From Culex pipiens pallens (taxonomy: Eukaryota > Arthropoda > Insecta > Diptera > Culicidae): a DNA stretch of 64,000 nucleotides. How positions within the stretch are numbered: the first letter of the stretch is position 1; each line of letters begins with the position of its first letter. This document shows positions 11,715 through 23,699 of the stretch, piece by piece. The DNA lies in assembly GCF_016801865.2 (NCBI RefSeq), contig NC_068937.1, positions 95,378,500 to 95,442,499 on the forward strand, in the 5' to 3' direction. A program made the position numbers and the translations under genes. The notes beneath the pieces were generated by a model. It had not been told where the DNA came from, did no database searches, and worked only from the letters and a program-made list of their open reading frames with translations.

Positions 11715-13142
11715 TATATGGGTAATTCTCCGCCAACTCACACAGCAGTTGCCCCGACCCCTCTTCGACTTGCGTGAAACTTTGTCCTAAGGGGTAACTT
11801 TTGTCCCTGATCACGAATCCGAGGTCCGTTTTTTTTATATCTCGTGACGAAGGAGCGGTACGACCCCTATCTTTTTTGGAAATGCTAAAAAAGAGGTTTT
11901 TTTCAATAATTTGCAGCCTGAAACGGTTATGAGATAGAAATTTGGTGCCAAAGGGACTTTTATGTAAAATTGGACGCCCAATTTGATGGCGTACTCAAAA
12001 TTCTTAAAAAACGTATTTATCATCGAAAAAAACACTTAAAAAGTTTTAAAAACTCTGCCATTTTCTGTTACTTAACTGAAACACATTTTGGAACATGTCA
12101 TTTTAAGGGAAATTTAATGTACTTTTCGAATCTACATTAACCCAGAAGGGTCATTTTTTCGTTAAGAAAAAAAAAATACATCTTAAAATTTCGTTTTTTT
12201 TGACTATGCAGGGTTATTTTTTAGAGTGTAGCAAAGTGCTACAAAGTTGTAGAGCAGACAATTACAAAAATTTGGATATATAAACATAAGGGGTTTGCTT
12301 ACAAACTTCACGAGTTCTTACGACCTAACGAAAAAAAGTCTTGAAAAAGTTGGTCGTCGTTGATCATGGCCGTTCATGGTCACCCGCGACAGACACGGAC
12401 GACGAAACAAAGAGAAACGCATAATAGTAGTTTATGCAACAAGTTGCAAAAAGAGGATTTTTTCAGCACGAGTCTTACATTTATCCAACGAGTTTCACCG
12501 AGTTGGATAAATACGAAGAGTGCTGAAAAAATCAAGTTTTGCAACGAGTTCCATACAACATTTTTTGCAATTCCGAAAACACTCATTGAGTGAAATTTTA
12601 AGTCAAATTTTCATGTATTTTGTCTAAATCGTTTAAATCAAAAAAATGTTGAAAAGTGTTACTTTTCGAAACAAGTGCTGAAAAGTTCAACTTTTCAGCT
12701 TCCATTTCAGTGCTGAAAAGTAGAACATTTCAGTATTTATTTTGAAAAGTGTTGCTATTCGATTTTTTTTATTTTTGGTACAGAAAAGTAGACTATTTCG
12801 TCGTTCAAGAATGACAGGAAAAGTAAGTAGTTTCACGACGGAATGGCAAAAAGTAACTTTTTCAAAACTTGTTTTCGTAAAATCGCGATAACTCGTGATG
12901 TTTACAAGCAAACCCCTTATGTTTACATTACCGTGTCAGGCTGCAAATTATTGAAAAACACCTCTTTTTTCGCATGTTCAAAAATAGAAGGGGTCGTACC
13001 GTCCCTCCGTCACGAGATATCAAAAAATGGACCTCGGATTCGTGATCAGGGACAAAAGTTAGGACAACGTTTCACGCAAATCGAAGAGGGGTCGGGGCAA
13101 CTTTTCCCGATTTCGTGTGAGTTGGTAGAGAATTACCCATAT
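11715..13142. mobile_element. TIR element with TATGGGTAATTCTC ends (1.43 kb)
   Basis: The left end ATATGGGTAATTCTC (11715) is the exact complement of the right end GAGAATTACCCATAT (13128-13142), with TA flanks. The left arm continues inward to about 12330. The right arm (about 12885-13142) matches it but lacks ~330 bp that are present in the solo arm at 56255-56858. The centre (about 12420-12850) is the stem-rich repeat also found in tandem at 20430-21290. No transposase frame. Confidence 0.8.
12420..12850. repeat. Stem-rich repeat, central part of the TIR element
   Basis: It contains several short perfect palindromes, for example GCTGAAAAGTT-C-AACTTTTCAGC near 12676-12700, and a longer stem GATTTTTTCAGCAC ... 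GTGCTGAAAAAATC (12449-12534) around ATCCAAC ... GTTGGAT. It is the reverse complement of the unit repeated in tandem at 20430-21290. Confidence 0.8.
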
Positions 13143-13524
13143 GACATAAGTTCAACGTTTCACGTAATTAATTTAGAAAAAATCAAACTAATCTCTTGAA
13201 AAAAAAAAAATATTTCAACTTTGATATTTCCCCCTTCTCAGGAATGAAAAGGAATCAAAAATTTAATGAATATTTACAATTCAGATGGTCCAGCAAATAA
13301 ATATTTACCACGGGAGTGTTTAAAAATACGTTAATTTACTCAACATGTTCCCAATGAAAATGAGCTAGGATTAGAAAATTTAGTTTACTTCCAGATTTTA
13401 TTTTTGACAATTTTCTACAAAAAGCAACACAAATTATTATCCTAACAAATCTATTATGTGTTATTGGAGAAGATTCAACAATATCTTCAAATTTAGAGCC
13501 AATTTTTAAGTAGAACAAATTCGT
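13143..13524. other. AT-rich spacer
   Basis: Nothing supported was seen. Confidence 0.4.
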
Positions 13525-13614
13525 TACTGTCATCAGGGGTGATATTGGATCTTGGGGGAAAAAATGATTATGACCCAAGTTCATCCCCAGACCCAAGTCT
13601 TCACTGATGACGGT
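13525..13614. mobile_element. Miniature (90 bp) TA-flanked MITE
   Basis: Ends TACTGTCATCAGGGGTGA and CTTCACTGATGACGGTA form a terminal inverted repeat with TA at both edges. A similar 88-bp element lies at 39239-39326, and the outermost bases match the 215-bp family (TACCGTCATC). It is far too short to code for anything. Confidence 0.7.
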
Positions 13615-15282
13615 AATAAATGTAGAAAATGTTAAAAAATATGCTTTAAAATTCGACTTTATTGTAAGAAAAAGCGATACTTCCACAAAAAATACTGTAA
13701 TGAATTTTAAGCAAAGTTATAACTTTTTATCAATTTAAGCTCTTTTTATGTTTATTTTAATAAAACATAGAAAACAGTTGATCAGAAACCTAAATGGGAT
13801 ATTTTTGCAGTCTTAGTAATGGTCCGTTTGCCGTGATTAATTTATTTTGTACACAACTAGTCTGAAATTTGCAAGAAACACAGTGACTAGCAAAGTCTGC
13901 CTTGAATTTAAATTACCAATTTCCAACGCAACTATTTTTTTAAAACACTATTGAATTTTTTTTGGGAATGGTACATGGAAATTATGTAGCCTCAGTACAA
14001 GTTTGAAAAAATAACCCTTTTAATGCCACCCTTGTTTACGGTACGCACTTGAAACAAATTTGAGGAGTTTTGTTGGTGCTTTAATCCAATGCTTGCTTGA
14101 TTTGTTGAATACATTTTAATAAGACATTTTTAATACAACATTGATTATATTTGACCTAGAAAAAAAAACTTTCAAATCCCAAGTTGTTTCAAATCATCAC
14201 TCATGATATTACTTCATGTTTTTGGTTGCATTAAATTTCTGATTTTTTTTTTTGTAAAAATGTTCGTTTCTACTATAAATATGTTTGTGATAAACGATAT
14301 CACAACTATTGAAAACATTTGAGATTACTTTTTTTATATTAATCAATCAATCGACAAACATTAAGTGGGTCAGTTTACTATCAATTGCATTTTTTCAATG
14401 CAATCAAAAGCATTTTGGAAGAAGAAAAAAACTCAAAATATTTAGGAAATGAGGCAAAATATTTTCATTTTTGGAAATAGAATTGCTCTCCGGAAACAAT
14501 TTATGACAAAAAAGGGATAATTATCCAAAAAATTAATGAAATAAAATGCAACGAGCTGTAAGTTTTAGATCTAAAAAAATCGAAAACAAAGAGTTTATTT
14601 CTACACCGTCATTTTAAATTTTTAGACAAAAATGGTAATAGCATTGGTTTTACCCATTCACATTAGTTTTGCAATTATTTTTATTTTATTTTTGTCATAG
14701 AAGAGATATTTTTGCAAAAAAAAAAAAAAAAACGTTACAATATTGTCTAAAGATTAAAAATGCTTAGAGGCATAGTCGGGAACAATACAGAAATAACGGC
14801 ATACTTATTTTTACATATAATAAAGAAAATATTAGTGAAAAACACAGCCAAAGTTGACCCAAGAAATTTTGTTTTAAAACATTGGAAAATTTACATAAAA
14901 CAAGTCCCACTTCCAACCCTTAATTTTTCTAAAATTTTAAGAGTTCTTCTTTCCACTGCTTTAAAAGATCGAAAATTGGTAGAAAAACATATTTTTTGCG
15001 AATTTTTAGGTCGAAGTTTGCCTAAAGGCGGGGTTGGGTTGTAAAGTGTTAATCATTTTTCTAACTAGTTACACAATGCATTTTATTACAAATTTCTAAT
15101 GTTTATTGAAAATAGTTGCTGATTCACAATGTTTTGCTCATGACATTTGATGCAAAAAAGTGTATTTAGTATTTCTCAGCGTTTTGCACAAATCTAATTA
15201 AACGCCAAAGATTGTAGATAATCTCAGTTTTACGTAATAAATAAACCAGAACTTATTCTTCCTACAATAAGATTAATATTTA
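13615..15282. other. AT-rich intergenic sequence
   Basis: A 94-codon open frame at 14760-15044 has no recognisable features and AT-rich codons and is not called. A poly(A) run lies near 14716-14731. No repeat boundaries were resolved. Confidence 0.4.
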
Positions 15283-15497
15283 TACTGCCCCTGATCGCAT
15301 AAATGTCCCATATGCATTTTCATCGTTTTTTTATAGATGCAGTCTCGTTCAAAATCATGTGCTCTTTCAAAAGAGCATACAACATCCCGTACTTAACAAA
15401 ACTTAACACGTAACCTTATGTATGGGACAAACTTTAAATGCGTTTTTCTTAGCATGCTGATTTTGCATATGGAACATTTATGCGAACATGGGCAGTA
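15283..15497. mobile_element. 215-bp MITE with TACTGCCC ends (uninterrupted copy)
   Basis: The first ~31 bases after TA (CTGCCCCTGATCGCATAAAT onward) are the near-complement of the last 31 (ending TTATGCGAACATGGGCAG). TA flanks both sides. A second copy at 43772-44240 is split by another MITE, and this copy preserves the empty site at TA 15311-15312. Confidence 0.87.
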
Positions 15498-16067
15498 CAG
15501 CGGAATTCACAAATCATGTAGAAATCAGTCCGTCCACAAATGACGACATTCCAACTGCATATTCTCATGAATTCCCTGACATTTGCCAGGCAGGCAAAAA
15601 ACAAGCAGATATTCCATCAAGCAGTAGCTTGCAAGAAAGGGAAAGAACCTCCGAAAAAATCATCATTATTCCAAGTATTTTTTCGCCACTCTCTTTGATT
15701 CTTTCCGATCTTGCCTTTTTTTGGTGTGGCACTCTGTCTGTTTTTATAACTCTCACTTCTTATTTCCGCACACTTTGCTACACTTCTTCCTAGATTTTCT
15801 CACTACACTCTCAGTGTGATATAACAAACGTTGGTATTCCTGGTTGGCTGTAGTTGAACTAGCGAAAAAGATTTTTTTAGGTAATTTAACACCATAGTTG
15901 AATAATAAAAATAAGAAGGTTTCAATTATTTTATTAAAAAAGGATTACGTAAAGAATATGCCAAAAAAAAGAGTACAATCGCGATAAATTTCAGCCGAAA
16001 AAAGATGATTTCACACAGTTTTCACACACAAAGACACAGAAGAAAAAGTAGAAAAAAGAGTTCTTAC

Positions 16068-16175
16068 AGCAAAACACACACACACGACTACACACGATCG
16101 ATCCCGCGCTGCTGTTGCTACCGTCACTGGTGACTGTCGGAACACAACTGTTTCTGTCAGTGCGCGCTGTGTTTG
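16068..16175 (-). promoter_or_regulatory. Candidate non-coding first exon / promoter of Gdh
   Basis: On the minus strand a block rich in CpG and ending GTGTTTTGCT is followed by a donor GTAAGAAC (GT at 16067-16066). Upstream are ACAGT and GACAGTCAC motifs that could serve as initiators. It lies 4.5 kb upstream of the Gdh acceptor. The donor is seen; the link to Gdh is inference. An independent gene could equally own it. Confidence 0.3.
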
Positions 16176-16589
16176 TCCGCCGAAGCTCGGGAACTGGGCC
16201 CGACCAGGCAGGAGAGAGCGAATTTATGCGAAAAACAGGCCCGCACACGTATTTACACATCCCATTGGAGCGCGTCACGTTGGCAGCTAAGAGAGGGCCA
16301 GGCCGGTACTTTATTTGTGTTGCGGGACGTTACCTGTCACCAGGTGAGCGGAGTTTGCCTTCATTTTACACAGTTTTTGATAGAATATGTCAACAAAGTC
16401 GGATGTTCTGACGTCGGTTCGTTGAAAAATTCTTTGAAAACTGTTAACAATTGAATTTGTTGGCTTTATGTAATTTATGGCTTAATTTTTTAATTGAAAG
16501 TTCTTCTTTTCAATAATATAACATTATTTTTCTAATGTTATACCTACCTACAGCATACACGACCCTACCTGCTCTAAACTATTACCTCT

Positions 16590-16920
16590 CAAAGGTAAAT
16601 ACCGGCCTGCTTGACCACACCAATAAAAAAGGCACACACACGCAGAGCGAAAAGAACGAGAGAGGATTTTCCCCGTGCACGTGTGTTGTCGCGCGCGGTT
16701 TCAATGAATGGGATTTTCTCTCCTGAGCGCGCTCTCACTCTCGTTCTCTTTGGGTTTTCCTTCCGTGTCATGTCATGCCGACGACTGGCGTCGCTCTCTC
16801 TCTTTCGTGTCATGTTTTCCTTTCTCTCACTTTCCATTTTCCTCTCGCGCAGTTTCTCTTGCTCTCGCCAGCCACCGGCCATGTGGCAAACGTGAGGACA
16901 CAGAGCTGCCAGAATGATCG
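16590..16920. promoter_or_regulatory. GAGA-rich, GC-elevated block
   Basis: It contains dense CTCTCTCTC/GAGAG tracts and CGCGCGCG between AT-rich flanks. Such tracts are typical of GAGA-factor-bound arthropod promoters. Open frames here are low-complexity Arg/Ser/Leu and are not called. Confidence 0.3.
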
Positions 16921-17684
16921 GGTAGCGATGGATTCAATCTGAAAACCATAATTTTCTCAACAACAATGAGTTAATTGAGTGGTCAGAGCAATTTCAGTCT
17001 AGAATCAAATCATTGTTTTGAAGCTGAACTATTTTATAACTGTTTCGTGTTCAAGTATTTCATGTTTTTTTTTCGGAAAACTTAACTTCATATTTATATA
17101 TCTCGCTTTTTTTCTGAAATTTTTGTGCCTTTTTTTACATCAAATATTTTTCTATGTGGCCCGCGGGAAGGTTTTGAAATATCTTCGGAATCCGACACAA
17201 AATCAAAATCAATAGCTCTTTTAAAATTTTCTTTTCACAAATTCAATCAAAATATGTAAAGGGTGAAGATTCTCGAGATTTTCAATTTCCCGGGAATAGG
17301 GAGTTGAATTTTGCTATTTCCTGGAAATTCCCGTGGCTCGCGAATTTTGCCAATAATTTGAAAGAAATCTAATACATTTATTACAGTAAAATTAAGTCAA
17401 GTAAATTAAATTATGGTTGTTCTAATAACATTAATTTAAGTAACATTATTGCGATTTTCATTACATAAATGTTTATTATTGCTAATACCCAGTCTCGGAA
17501 TATTCTAGCAGAGCTGGTTCTGTCAAATCCTGCTAGAATGGTGGATCATTTCGGCTAGAATGCTGTAAGAATATTTCTGTGAGAACTCTGCTAAAATCAT
17601 GTTAGAACGTCGTAGCTGAGAAACTTTTGAGGCTTTTTTGTTTGACTCTGGGCCACTTGTCTGAACATTCAATATAACACCTTT

Positions 17685-18000
17685 TTGGTTGTTATAATTC
17701 TCTGGTATCAATACCAAATTTCGGTATTTCTGAACCGTTTATAATTAGTCTTTAGGATTATGCAAGAGCAAAATGTGGTATCATACCAATTCAAGGTATT
17801 GCTTTTAAATTGCAAAATTGTAAAATTTGTCAATGATCGGATACCACATTTTTGTATTATATTGGTATTACAGTTTTTTAGGTCATTAATTTTGCGCTAA
17901 AATTATGTCTCAAAGCAAATGCTTTCATTGAACACCAAAAATTTCAAACTTGATTTTTATTTTATCGAAATACCCCCTAAGAAAATGACTTGAAATTGTG
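17685..18000 (-). repeat. Fragment of the TACCCGAGCA element
   Basis: The run from about TATGCAAGAGCAAAATGTGG (17758) through the TTTTGCGCTAAAATTATG block matches, in the opposite orientation, 46600-46900 of the full element at 45622-46968. Confidence 0.6.
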
Positions 18001-18002
18001 GA

Positions 18003-18745
18003 ACAGGGCCAAACATTCAATATTACGTCGTTTTGAAATGTTAGTCTTGATTAAAATAAAATAAAATATTGTTTTCGTAAAGATCGGGAAATTCCACGAA
18101 TGTTTCATATTTTAACATTGAAAATCGGACCATTAGTTGCTGAGATATCGACATTAGAAAATGGTGGGTTGTTTGGGTGAGACTTAGAAAAAAACAATTT
18201 TCCTGTTTTTAAATCTTTGCATGGCAATATCTCAGCAACTAAGGGTCGTATCAACAAAGTTCAAAAATGCAAAATATAGAGAATTTTCTCAGCTTTTCAA
18301 AAATATTTTTTTCAAGAGTGGGCAAACATGGGCACTAGTTTAAAAAAATTAATAACTGCGACTATTTTCAAAACAGTTACCTAAAAATGCTAAACTTGAA
18401 AACGTGAAATTAAAAATAACCAATTTTTTTTTACTTTTTATGGCGTCATCCATAAAGTACGTACGCTCTTAGGGTGGGGGGGGGGGGTTACCGTAGATGT
18501 TAATATGACGATGGGGGGAGGGTGGGTTTCGAGACTGTGACGTCACGCCAGGTTTGTTTATGAATGCATAATATCAATTCGAATTGTGAACAATTAAATT
18601 TGAAGCTATAGTCTTAAATTTAATACCTAATGGATGACACCCATCATTTTTTTCAGTGTAGTCCTTATCTACCTACAACTTTGCCGAAGACAACAAATCG
18701 ATCAAAAAATTTCTTTAAAAAACAGATTTTTGAATTTTCATATAT
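18003..18745 (+). repeat. Half-copy of the giant foldback, itself interrupted
   Basis: It begins at the loop (GGGCCAAACATTCAATATTA) and follows the right arm of 7765-8715 through TTAGTTGCTGAGATATCGAC and CTACAACTTTGCCGAAGACA. An unrelated block with GTCATCCATAAAGTACGTAC and a G-run interrupts it at about 18430-18650. Confidence 0.75.
18430..18650. repeat. Insertion with CATAAAGTACGTACGC and poly(G)
   Basis: This block is absent from the matching arm at 7765-8715. It contains GTGACGTCAC and a run of 12 G near 18476. Exact edges were not resolved. Confidence 0.45.
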
Positions 18746-19130
18746 CGTTTTGTATGGACAAAAAGTGTTATGTGTTATGGATTTTTCTTGAAAAATCCAT
18801 TTTTGCATAAGGGATTAATAACAGTTTATGTTATCATAACAAAATTTGTTATTGGACTGATATTGGTTGAAAGCCAAAACAACTTTGGAATAACATTTTT
18901 TGTTATGGAAGAAAACCTTTAACTGATATTGAGATGATCGGATTAGTTGTTAAAATAACAAAAAAATAATAACAAATATAAAAATGATATTAGTCTGTTA
19001 TTACAATAACAATCCAATAACAAAAAAATCATAACGACGAATAACAAATCTTGTTATAAATAACATAAAATGTTATTAGCCTAGTATTTTCAAATATCAA
19101 AAAATGTTATTCTCAGGTTATTTCCGTCTG
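18746..19130. repeat. Palindrome-rich TTGTTAT/ATAACAA stretch
   Basis: Many ATAACA and TGTTAT motifs alternate, so the segment can fold on itself. It ends at TGCTCGGGTA, the terminus of the adjoining TIR family, and is probably a decayed relative. Confidence 0.4.
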
Positions 19131-19732
19131 CTCGGGTAGTATTAGATGGTAAAACACAATGAAATCATACCAAAATCATGTATGTGGAAGACCACAGGAA
19201 TAGCAAAATCCAAGGGCGTGGAAATACAAAAAAACATGGCAATACCAGGTTTTGGTATTGCATCATCTGGGGTGAATCGGGACACATGGGGCGAATTGGA
19301 ACAGCAGTTTAAACCATGTAAGAGCACAATATTTTGATTTTTCTGGTTGGTTTCAGATAGAACAGACTCGGACCAACAAAATGTGTACATCCATTTCCAA
19401 ATTTAAAATCATTAAATGCCATAAACACTGCTGTCCCTATTCAGACTGTAGTCCCGATTCGCCCCAGATGACGGTATTCAAGCAATGTTCCAAAATCCAG
19501 AATACCGCAACTTGGTTTTGAGATGTTTTTATTTTGTGGTATCATTTACCCTTGGAATAACATGTTTTGGTATAGTTGTGGTCTTCCACATACAATATTT
19601 TGGTATGATTTCATGGTATTGTACCATCTATTACTGGGCAACCAATGGCACATTTTGGTCCCTGTTATCTGCCAAGTAATACCAAAATTTGATATTCCTG
19701 TTTTATTTACACCTGCTGCTCGGGGAGCTATA
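19131..19732. mobile_element. TACCCGAGCA-family element, truncated, with a MITE inside
   Basis: It shares ATCATACCAAAATCATGTATGTGG and related phrases with 45622-46160, and ends near CTGCTGCTCGGGGAG. A 220-bp TA MITE interrupts it at 19258-19476. Confidence 0.65.
19258..19476 (-). mobile_element. 215-bp TA MITE (reverse copy)
   Basis: Its left end is CATCTGGGGTGAATCGGGAC and its right end is TCCCGATTCGCCCCAGATGA followed by CGGTA. The interior includes AAAATATTGTGCTC in reverse and GGACCAACAAAATGTGTACA. The outer left bases are mutated, but the family is clear. Confidence 0.78.
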
Positions 19733-20429
19733 GTTATGAGGTTTAACTAATTTTCCAAATGCTTAGTTTTCCCAGTTGATATGATGTTTCAATTTTTCCG
19801 GTCTTCTAATCTATGGAAAATTTCAATCTTTTGCTGGCAATGCCTTCTAAATCAATTGGCCGTACTTTTACAATATGCTAGAAGGCTTTAACAAAAACTA
19901 TAGACACAGTCTGAAAATTTTCCCGTCCTTCTTAGATTACTCGTTTTATTTCTTCATTGAAAAAACTAGAACTCTACTTTAAGTTATCCTCTTTCTATCC
20001 CCGTTTCTATAACCATTGTAGTAGGTTTTTATTGAAATTTATCGTACTTTAGATGAATCCCTTTTGCTAGTTCTAAGTACTACTAAATGTAAATTTTTGA
20101 ATTCATAGCTGAAAGGAACTCCAAAACTCTATTTAAGCCCATTAGAATAACAAACTGTTTATTGATTATTAATGAAATAAAAAATGAATTGAAAATTGAA
20201 AAAAACGTGACCAAATTTCAGCATTTCAACTAAACAGAAAAAAATAGTAAAAGCTTATGATTTTAAAGCATTTTATATATGCAAGATATGTGTGAAAATC
20301 ATTCCCACACTAACCCATCTCCGCAAAATAAACTTTTTACTTGATCTAGTTTTTGAAATTATAAATTTGAGTTTGCATTTAACTTTTTCATGATTTTTGG
20401 TTTTAAATATATTTGCGCATTGAAAAGTA
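19733..20429. other. AT-rich sequence without a supported feature
   Basis: Nothing recognisable was seen. Confidence 0.4.
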
Positions 20430-21290
20430 CTTTTTTGCAATTCCGTCGTGAAACTACTTACTTTTCCTGTCATTCTTGAACGACGAAATAGCCTACTTTT
20501 CTGTACCAAAAATAACAGAATCGAATAGCAACACTTTTCAAAATAAATGCTGAAAAGTTCTACTTTTCAGCACTGAAATGGGTGCTGAAAAGTTGAACTT
20601 TTCAGCACTTGTTTCGAAAAGTAACACTTTTCAACATTTTTTTGATTTAAACGATTTATTGACAAAATACATGAAAATTCGACTTAAAATTTCACTCAAT
20701 GGGTGTTTTTCGAAATTGCAAAAAATGTTGTATGGAACTCGTTGCAAAACTTGATTTTTTCAGCACTCGTCGTATTTATCCAACTCGGTGAACCTCGTTG
20801 GATAAATCTACGACTCGTGCTGAAAAAATCCTCTTTTTGCAACTTGTTGCATAAACTACTCTTTTGCAATTCCGTCGTGAAACTACTTACTTTTCCTGTC
20901 ATTCTTGAACGACGAAATAGCCTTCTTTTCTGTACCAAAAATAACAGAATCGAATAGCAACACTTTTCAAAATAAATGCTGAAAAGTTCTACTTTTCAGC
21001 ACTGAAATGGGTGCTGAAAAGTTGAACTTTTCAGCACTTGTTTCGAAAAGTAACACTTTTCAACATTTTTTTGATTTAAACGATTTATTGACAAAATACA
21101 TGAAAATTTGACTTAAAATTTCACTCAATGGGTGTTTTTCGGAATTGCAAAAAATGTTGTATGGAACTCGTTTGCAAAACTTGATTTTTTCAGCACTCTT
21201 CGTATTTATCCAACTCGGTGAACCTCGTTGGATAAATCTACGACTCGTGCTGAAAAAATCCTCTTTTTGCAACTTGTTGCATAAACTACT
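20430..21290 (-). repeat. Two tandem copies of a 429-bp stem-rich repeat
   Basis: GCAATTCCGTCGTGAAACTA occurs at 20437 and again at 20866, a 429-bp period. Both units end with CTTTTTGCAACTTGTTGCAT and AAACTACT. The copies differ by only a few bases. Each contains palindromes built on TGAAAAGTT/AACTTTTCA. Frames of 60-84 codons here are shadows of the repeat. Confidence 0.9.
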
Positions 21291-21358
21291 AAGTTATAGA
21301 TTTCTTATGGGACAGTTGTCTAAAAAACCCGATTTAATCCCACCTGGGGTGAGAAAGA

Positions 21359-22620
21359 GCCTTTCTTACTAAAGAATATAACAATGGTAGAACTTTTTTC
21401 AATTCATAACATCGACTTTGTTTATTTATAATGTCAGCACAAAAGAAAGTCTTATGATGAAAGCAATGTATTATAAATGATATGATTTCCAAAAGAAATA
21501 AAAAACACAATTTTCACCAAAAGAATATTTTTAATCGTACAATATGTTTGTAAGTTTGTAATCAAACAAGCGTTTATGACAAACGCGATCATAGCAAGCT
21601 TCCCATACGCCAGTTACAACGCACACCGCGGTTTTCATTTTTTAGCTTCGGTACGAGCCCTTTTGTGTGTTGGTATTGTCCGTTTCTTTCAAAGGTACAT
21701 GCCGCGCGGCATTTCAGAATGTGCCGCAGACACTGTTGCCAGCGATTTTTTGCACTTTTGGTGCAATAAAATACATACCCGGCAACAATGCCATGCAATT
21801 CGAAGAAGAAGATCAACAAAAACAAAACGCGCAGTATGTGATTTGACAGCGCGCATTTGCCGAAAGTGCGGAGCGTCGTTTCGAGGCTGGTATGCCGCGT
21901 GTCTTTTACTGGAATACGCGCAATATTTTGATTCATCGTTCCAGCGCACCAAGCCAAGCAAAACCGAGGTACAAGTGAACCGCGTGTGCCGGACGGTGCA
22001 GGGAAGCTAGCCATTCAGCTTCTACGAAAGTGACAGAGTCAGAGATAGCTATTTTTAACTACCGCACCACTACACACTCAATCGCGAGAACCTCAGGTAG
22101 AAAGCCATTGGCGTCGCCAGCATTGAAAACTTTGAAAACGATATAAACGATGAAAGCTTGGAAAGCTCCTATTGGAATCCAATGAACCCTGTTAAATAAA
22201 ATTACGAAAATGAAGTCTACATTTAGGCGATTTTATGAGCGCACGGGAAACAAATTGATTGTAGCCGGATGAATGTCCTATGTCAAAAAAGTTTTTGCAT
22301 AAACATTGGACAGTTATGCAAAAACGGACAGGGCAAAAGAAAATGAAAAGCTACGATGTCTTACATGTTGTAGGAAACATCGGTAGACAAGCTACTACAA
22401 AACGAGTATAAGTCGAGCCACAAAATATATGCGCCAGCATTCTCGCGTTAGTGTTTGAAGCTCAACTTGACTACTAGGCGACGAAGCGTCGAAAATCGAT
22501 GCAGTGTGATTTTTTGACGATTTTTCCGATTAAAATTCATGCTGAATCGACATAATTACGAAGATGGAAATGACGTCCAGCCTTAAAGTAAAACCTATAC
22601 CTTTCTTTAGTAAGAAAGGC
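21359..22620. mobile_element. Repeat element bounded by palindromic TTTCTTTAGTAAGAAAGG hairpins
   Basis: GCCTTTCTTACTAAAGAA (21360) on the left and TTCTTTAGTAAGAAAGGC (22603-22620) on the right are inverted copies. Because each is itself nearly palindromic (CCTTTCTT/AAGAAAGG), they could be one terminal hairpin rather than true TIRs. The interior at 21576-22014 is less AT-rich and has overlapping open frames of 144 and 141 codons on opposite strands; neither shows a domain I recognise, so I do not call a gene. Confidence 0.5.
22485..22620 (+). repeat. 3'-end repeat, copy 1
   Basis: The block GCGTCGAAAATCGATGCA through GACGTCCAGCCTTAAAGTAA to the hairpin is ~95% identical to 23213-23346. Confidence 0.8.
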
Positions 22621-23212
22621 AAAAAGTTAATCGTTCTAAAAATTGATCGGGATTGCCGATAGATGCCGAATTTGTTTCAGATGCTCACTCATGGTCTGTA
22701 CTATGAATGTCGGAAGAAATTTCGAATAAAATCAGAAATGAAAAATGCTGGCGAAAGTCACCAGGTGGGCTTTTACCTTTTTTATGGATTTTTTTTCTTA
22801 TGGTAGGTTAATCAAACGGCTCTAACTCCAGAACCATATTATGAATCTGGATGAAAATTTGGGAGGTTGTAGAGCTCAAAAAATGCAATTTTTGAGAGAA
22901 ATAAAAGATATGCAAATGAAAAAAAATTACCATATTTTCATTTGAAAACTGTGTATTTTGTTGAAAAATCTGGCCGCATCCGAAAACAGATGGATATTTC
23001 GAAATTTGCGCGGCAACTCGCCCAGGTTCAGCACACTAGCTTTCTTCTGCATTCAGAAGAATCGAAATCGGATATATGGGAGCTGAGAATGACGCGACAC
23101 AAAATTTTGCAAAATTTTACCACATACGAACATCACTCGACCTCCACGGAATTTATTTTCTCAAAATTCGAGGATTGGAGATAGACGAGTTCTGTCAAGG
23201 TGAATCGATAGA
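22621..23212. other. Spacer between the two hairpin-ended repeats
   Basis: An 80-codon frame (22942-23184) is open, but it adjoins repeat sequence and has no family resemblance I can name. It is not called. Confidence 0.4.
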
Positions 23213-23346
23213 GCGTCGAAAATCGATGCAATGTGATTTTTGACGATTTTTCCGATTAAAATTCATGCTGAATCGACATAATTACGAAGATGGAAATGAC
23301 GTCCAGCCTTAAAGTAAAATTATACCTTTCTTTAGTAAGAATGGCA
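23213..23346 (+). repeat. 3'-end repeat, copy 2
   Basis: A direct copy of 22485-22620, including the terminal hairpin (here TTTCTTTAGTAAGAATGG). The two copies are about 730 bp apart with no clear target duplication. Confidence 0.8.
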
Positions 23347-23699
23347 AAACGGTATTTTTGACTATCAGGCAGCAATAATTTTGCTAGAAATTACATACAC
23401 ACATACACAAAATTTGGTATAATAGAGAAGGAGATCTATTAATACTGTATCTAAAGTTGAAAAGATACGAAAAGTGCCTCAAATTAACACGTGTTCCCGC
23501 TATGCGTTCACCAGGCAGGGGATAGGAAACCGCACCACAACCGTACGACTGACAGAATCGCTTCATTCAAGAACAACTTTACGTTCTCCAGCGTCGTATA
23601 CCGTTAGTTACCTCTGTCATTCACGACGAAAAGATCGTCCCCGCATGTAAATACATAACATTACCCCATTTTCACCTTTGCTCTCTGCCTTGAACTACA

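Noticed and set aside
21576..22014. Overlapping 144- and 141-codon frames on opposite strands
   Set aside because: They lie within a hairpin-bounded repeat, have no recognisable domain, and overlap each other fully. A gene cannot be supported without homologues.
22603..22620. True terminal inverted repeat pairing with 21360
   Set aside because: The motif is nearly self-complementary, so inverted matches between copies are expected even without TIRs; only a hairpin end is claimed.
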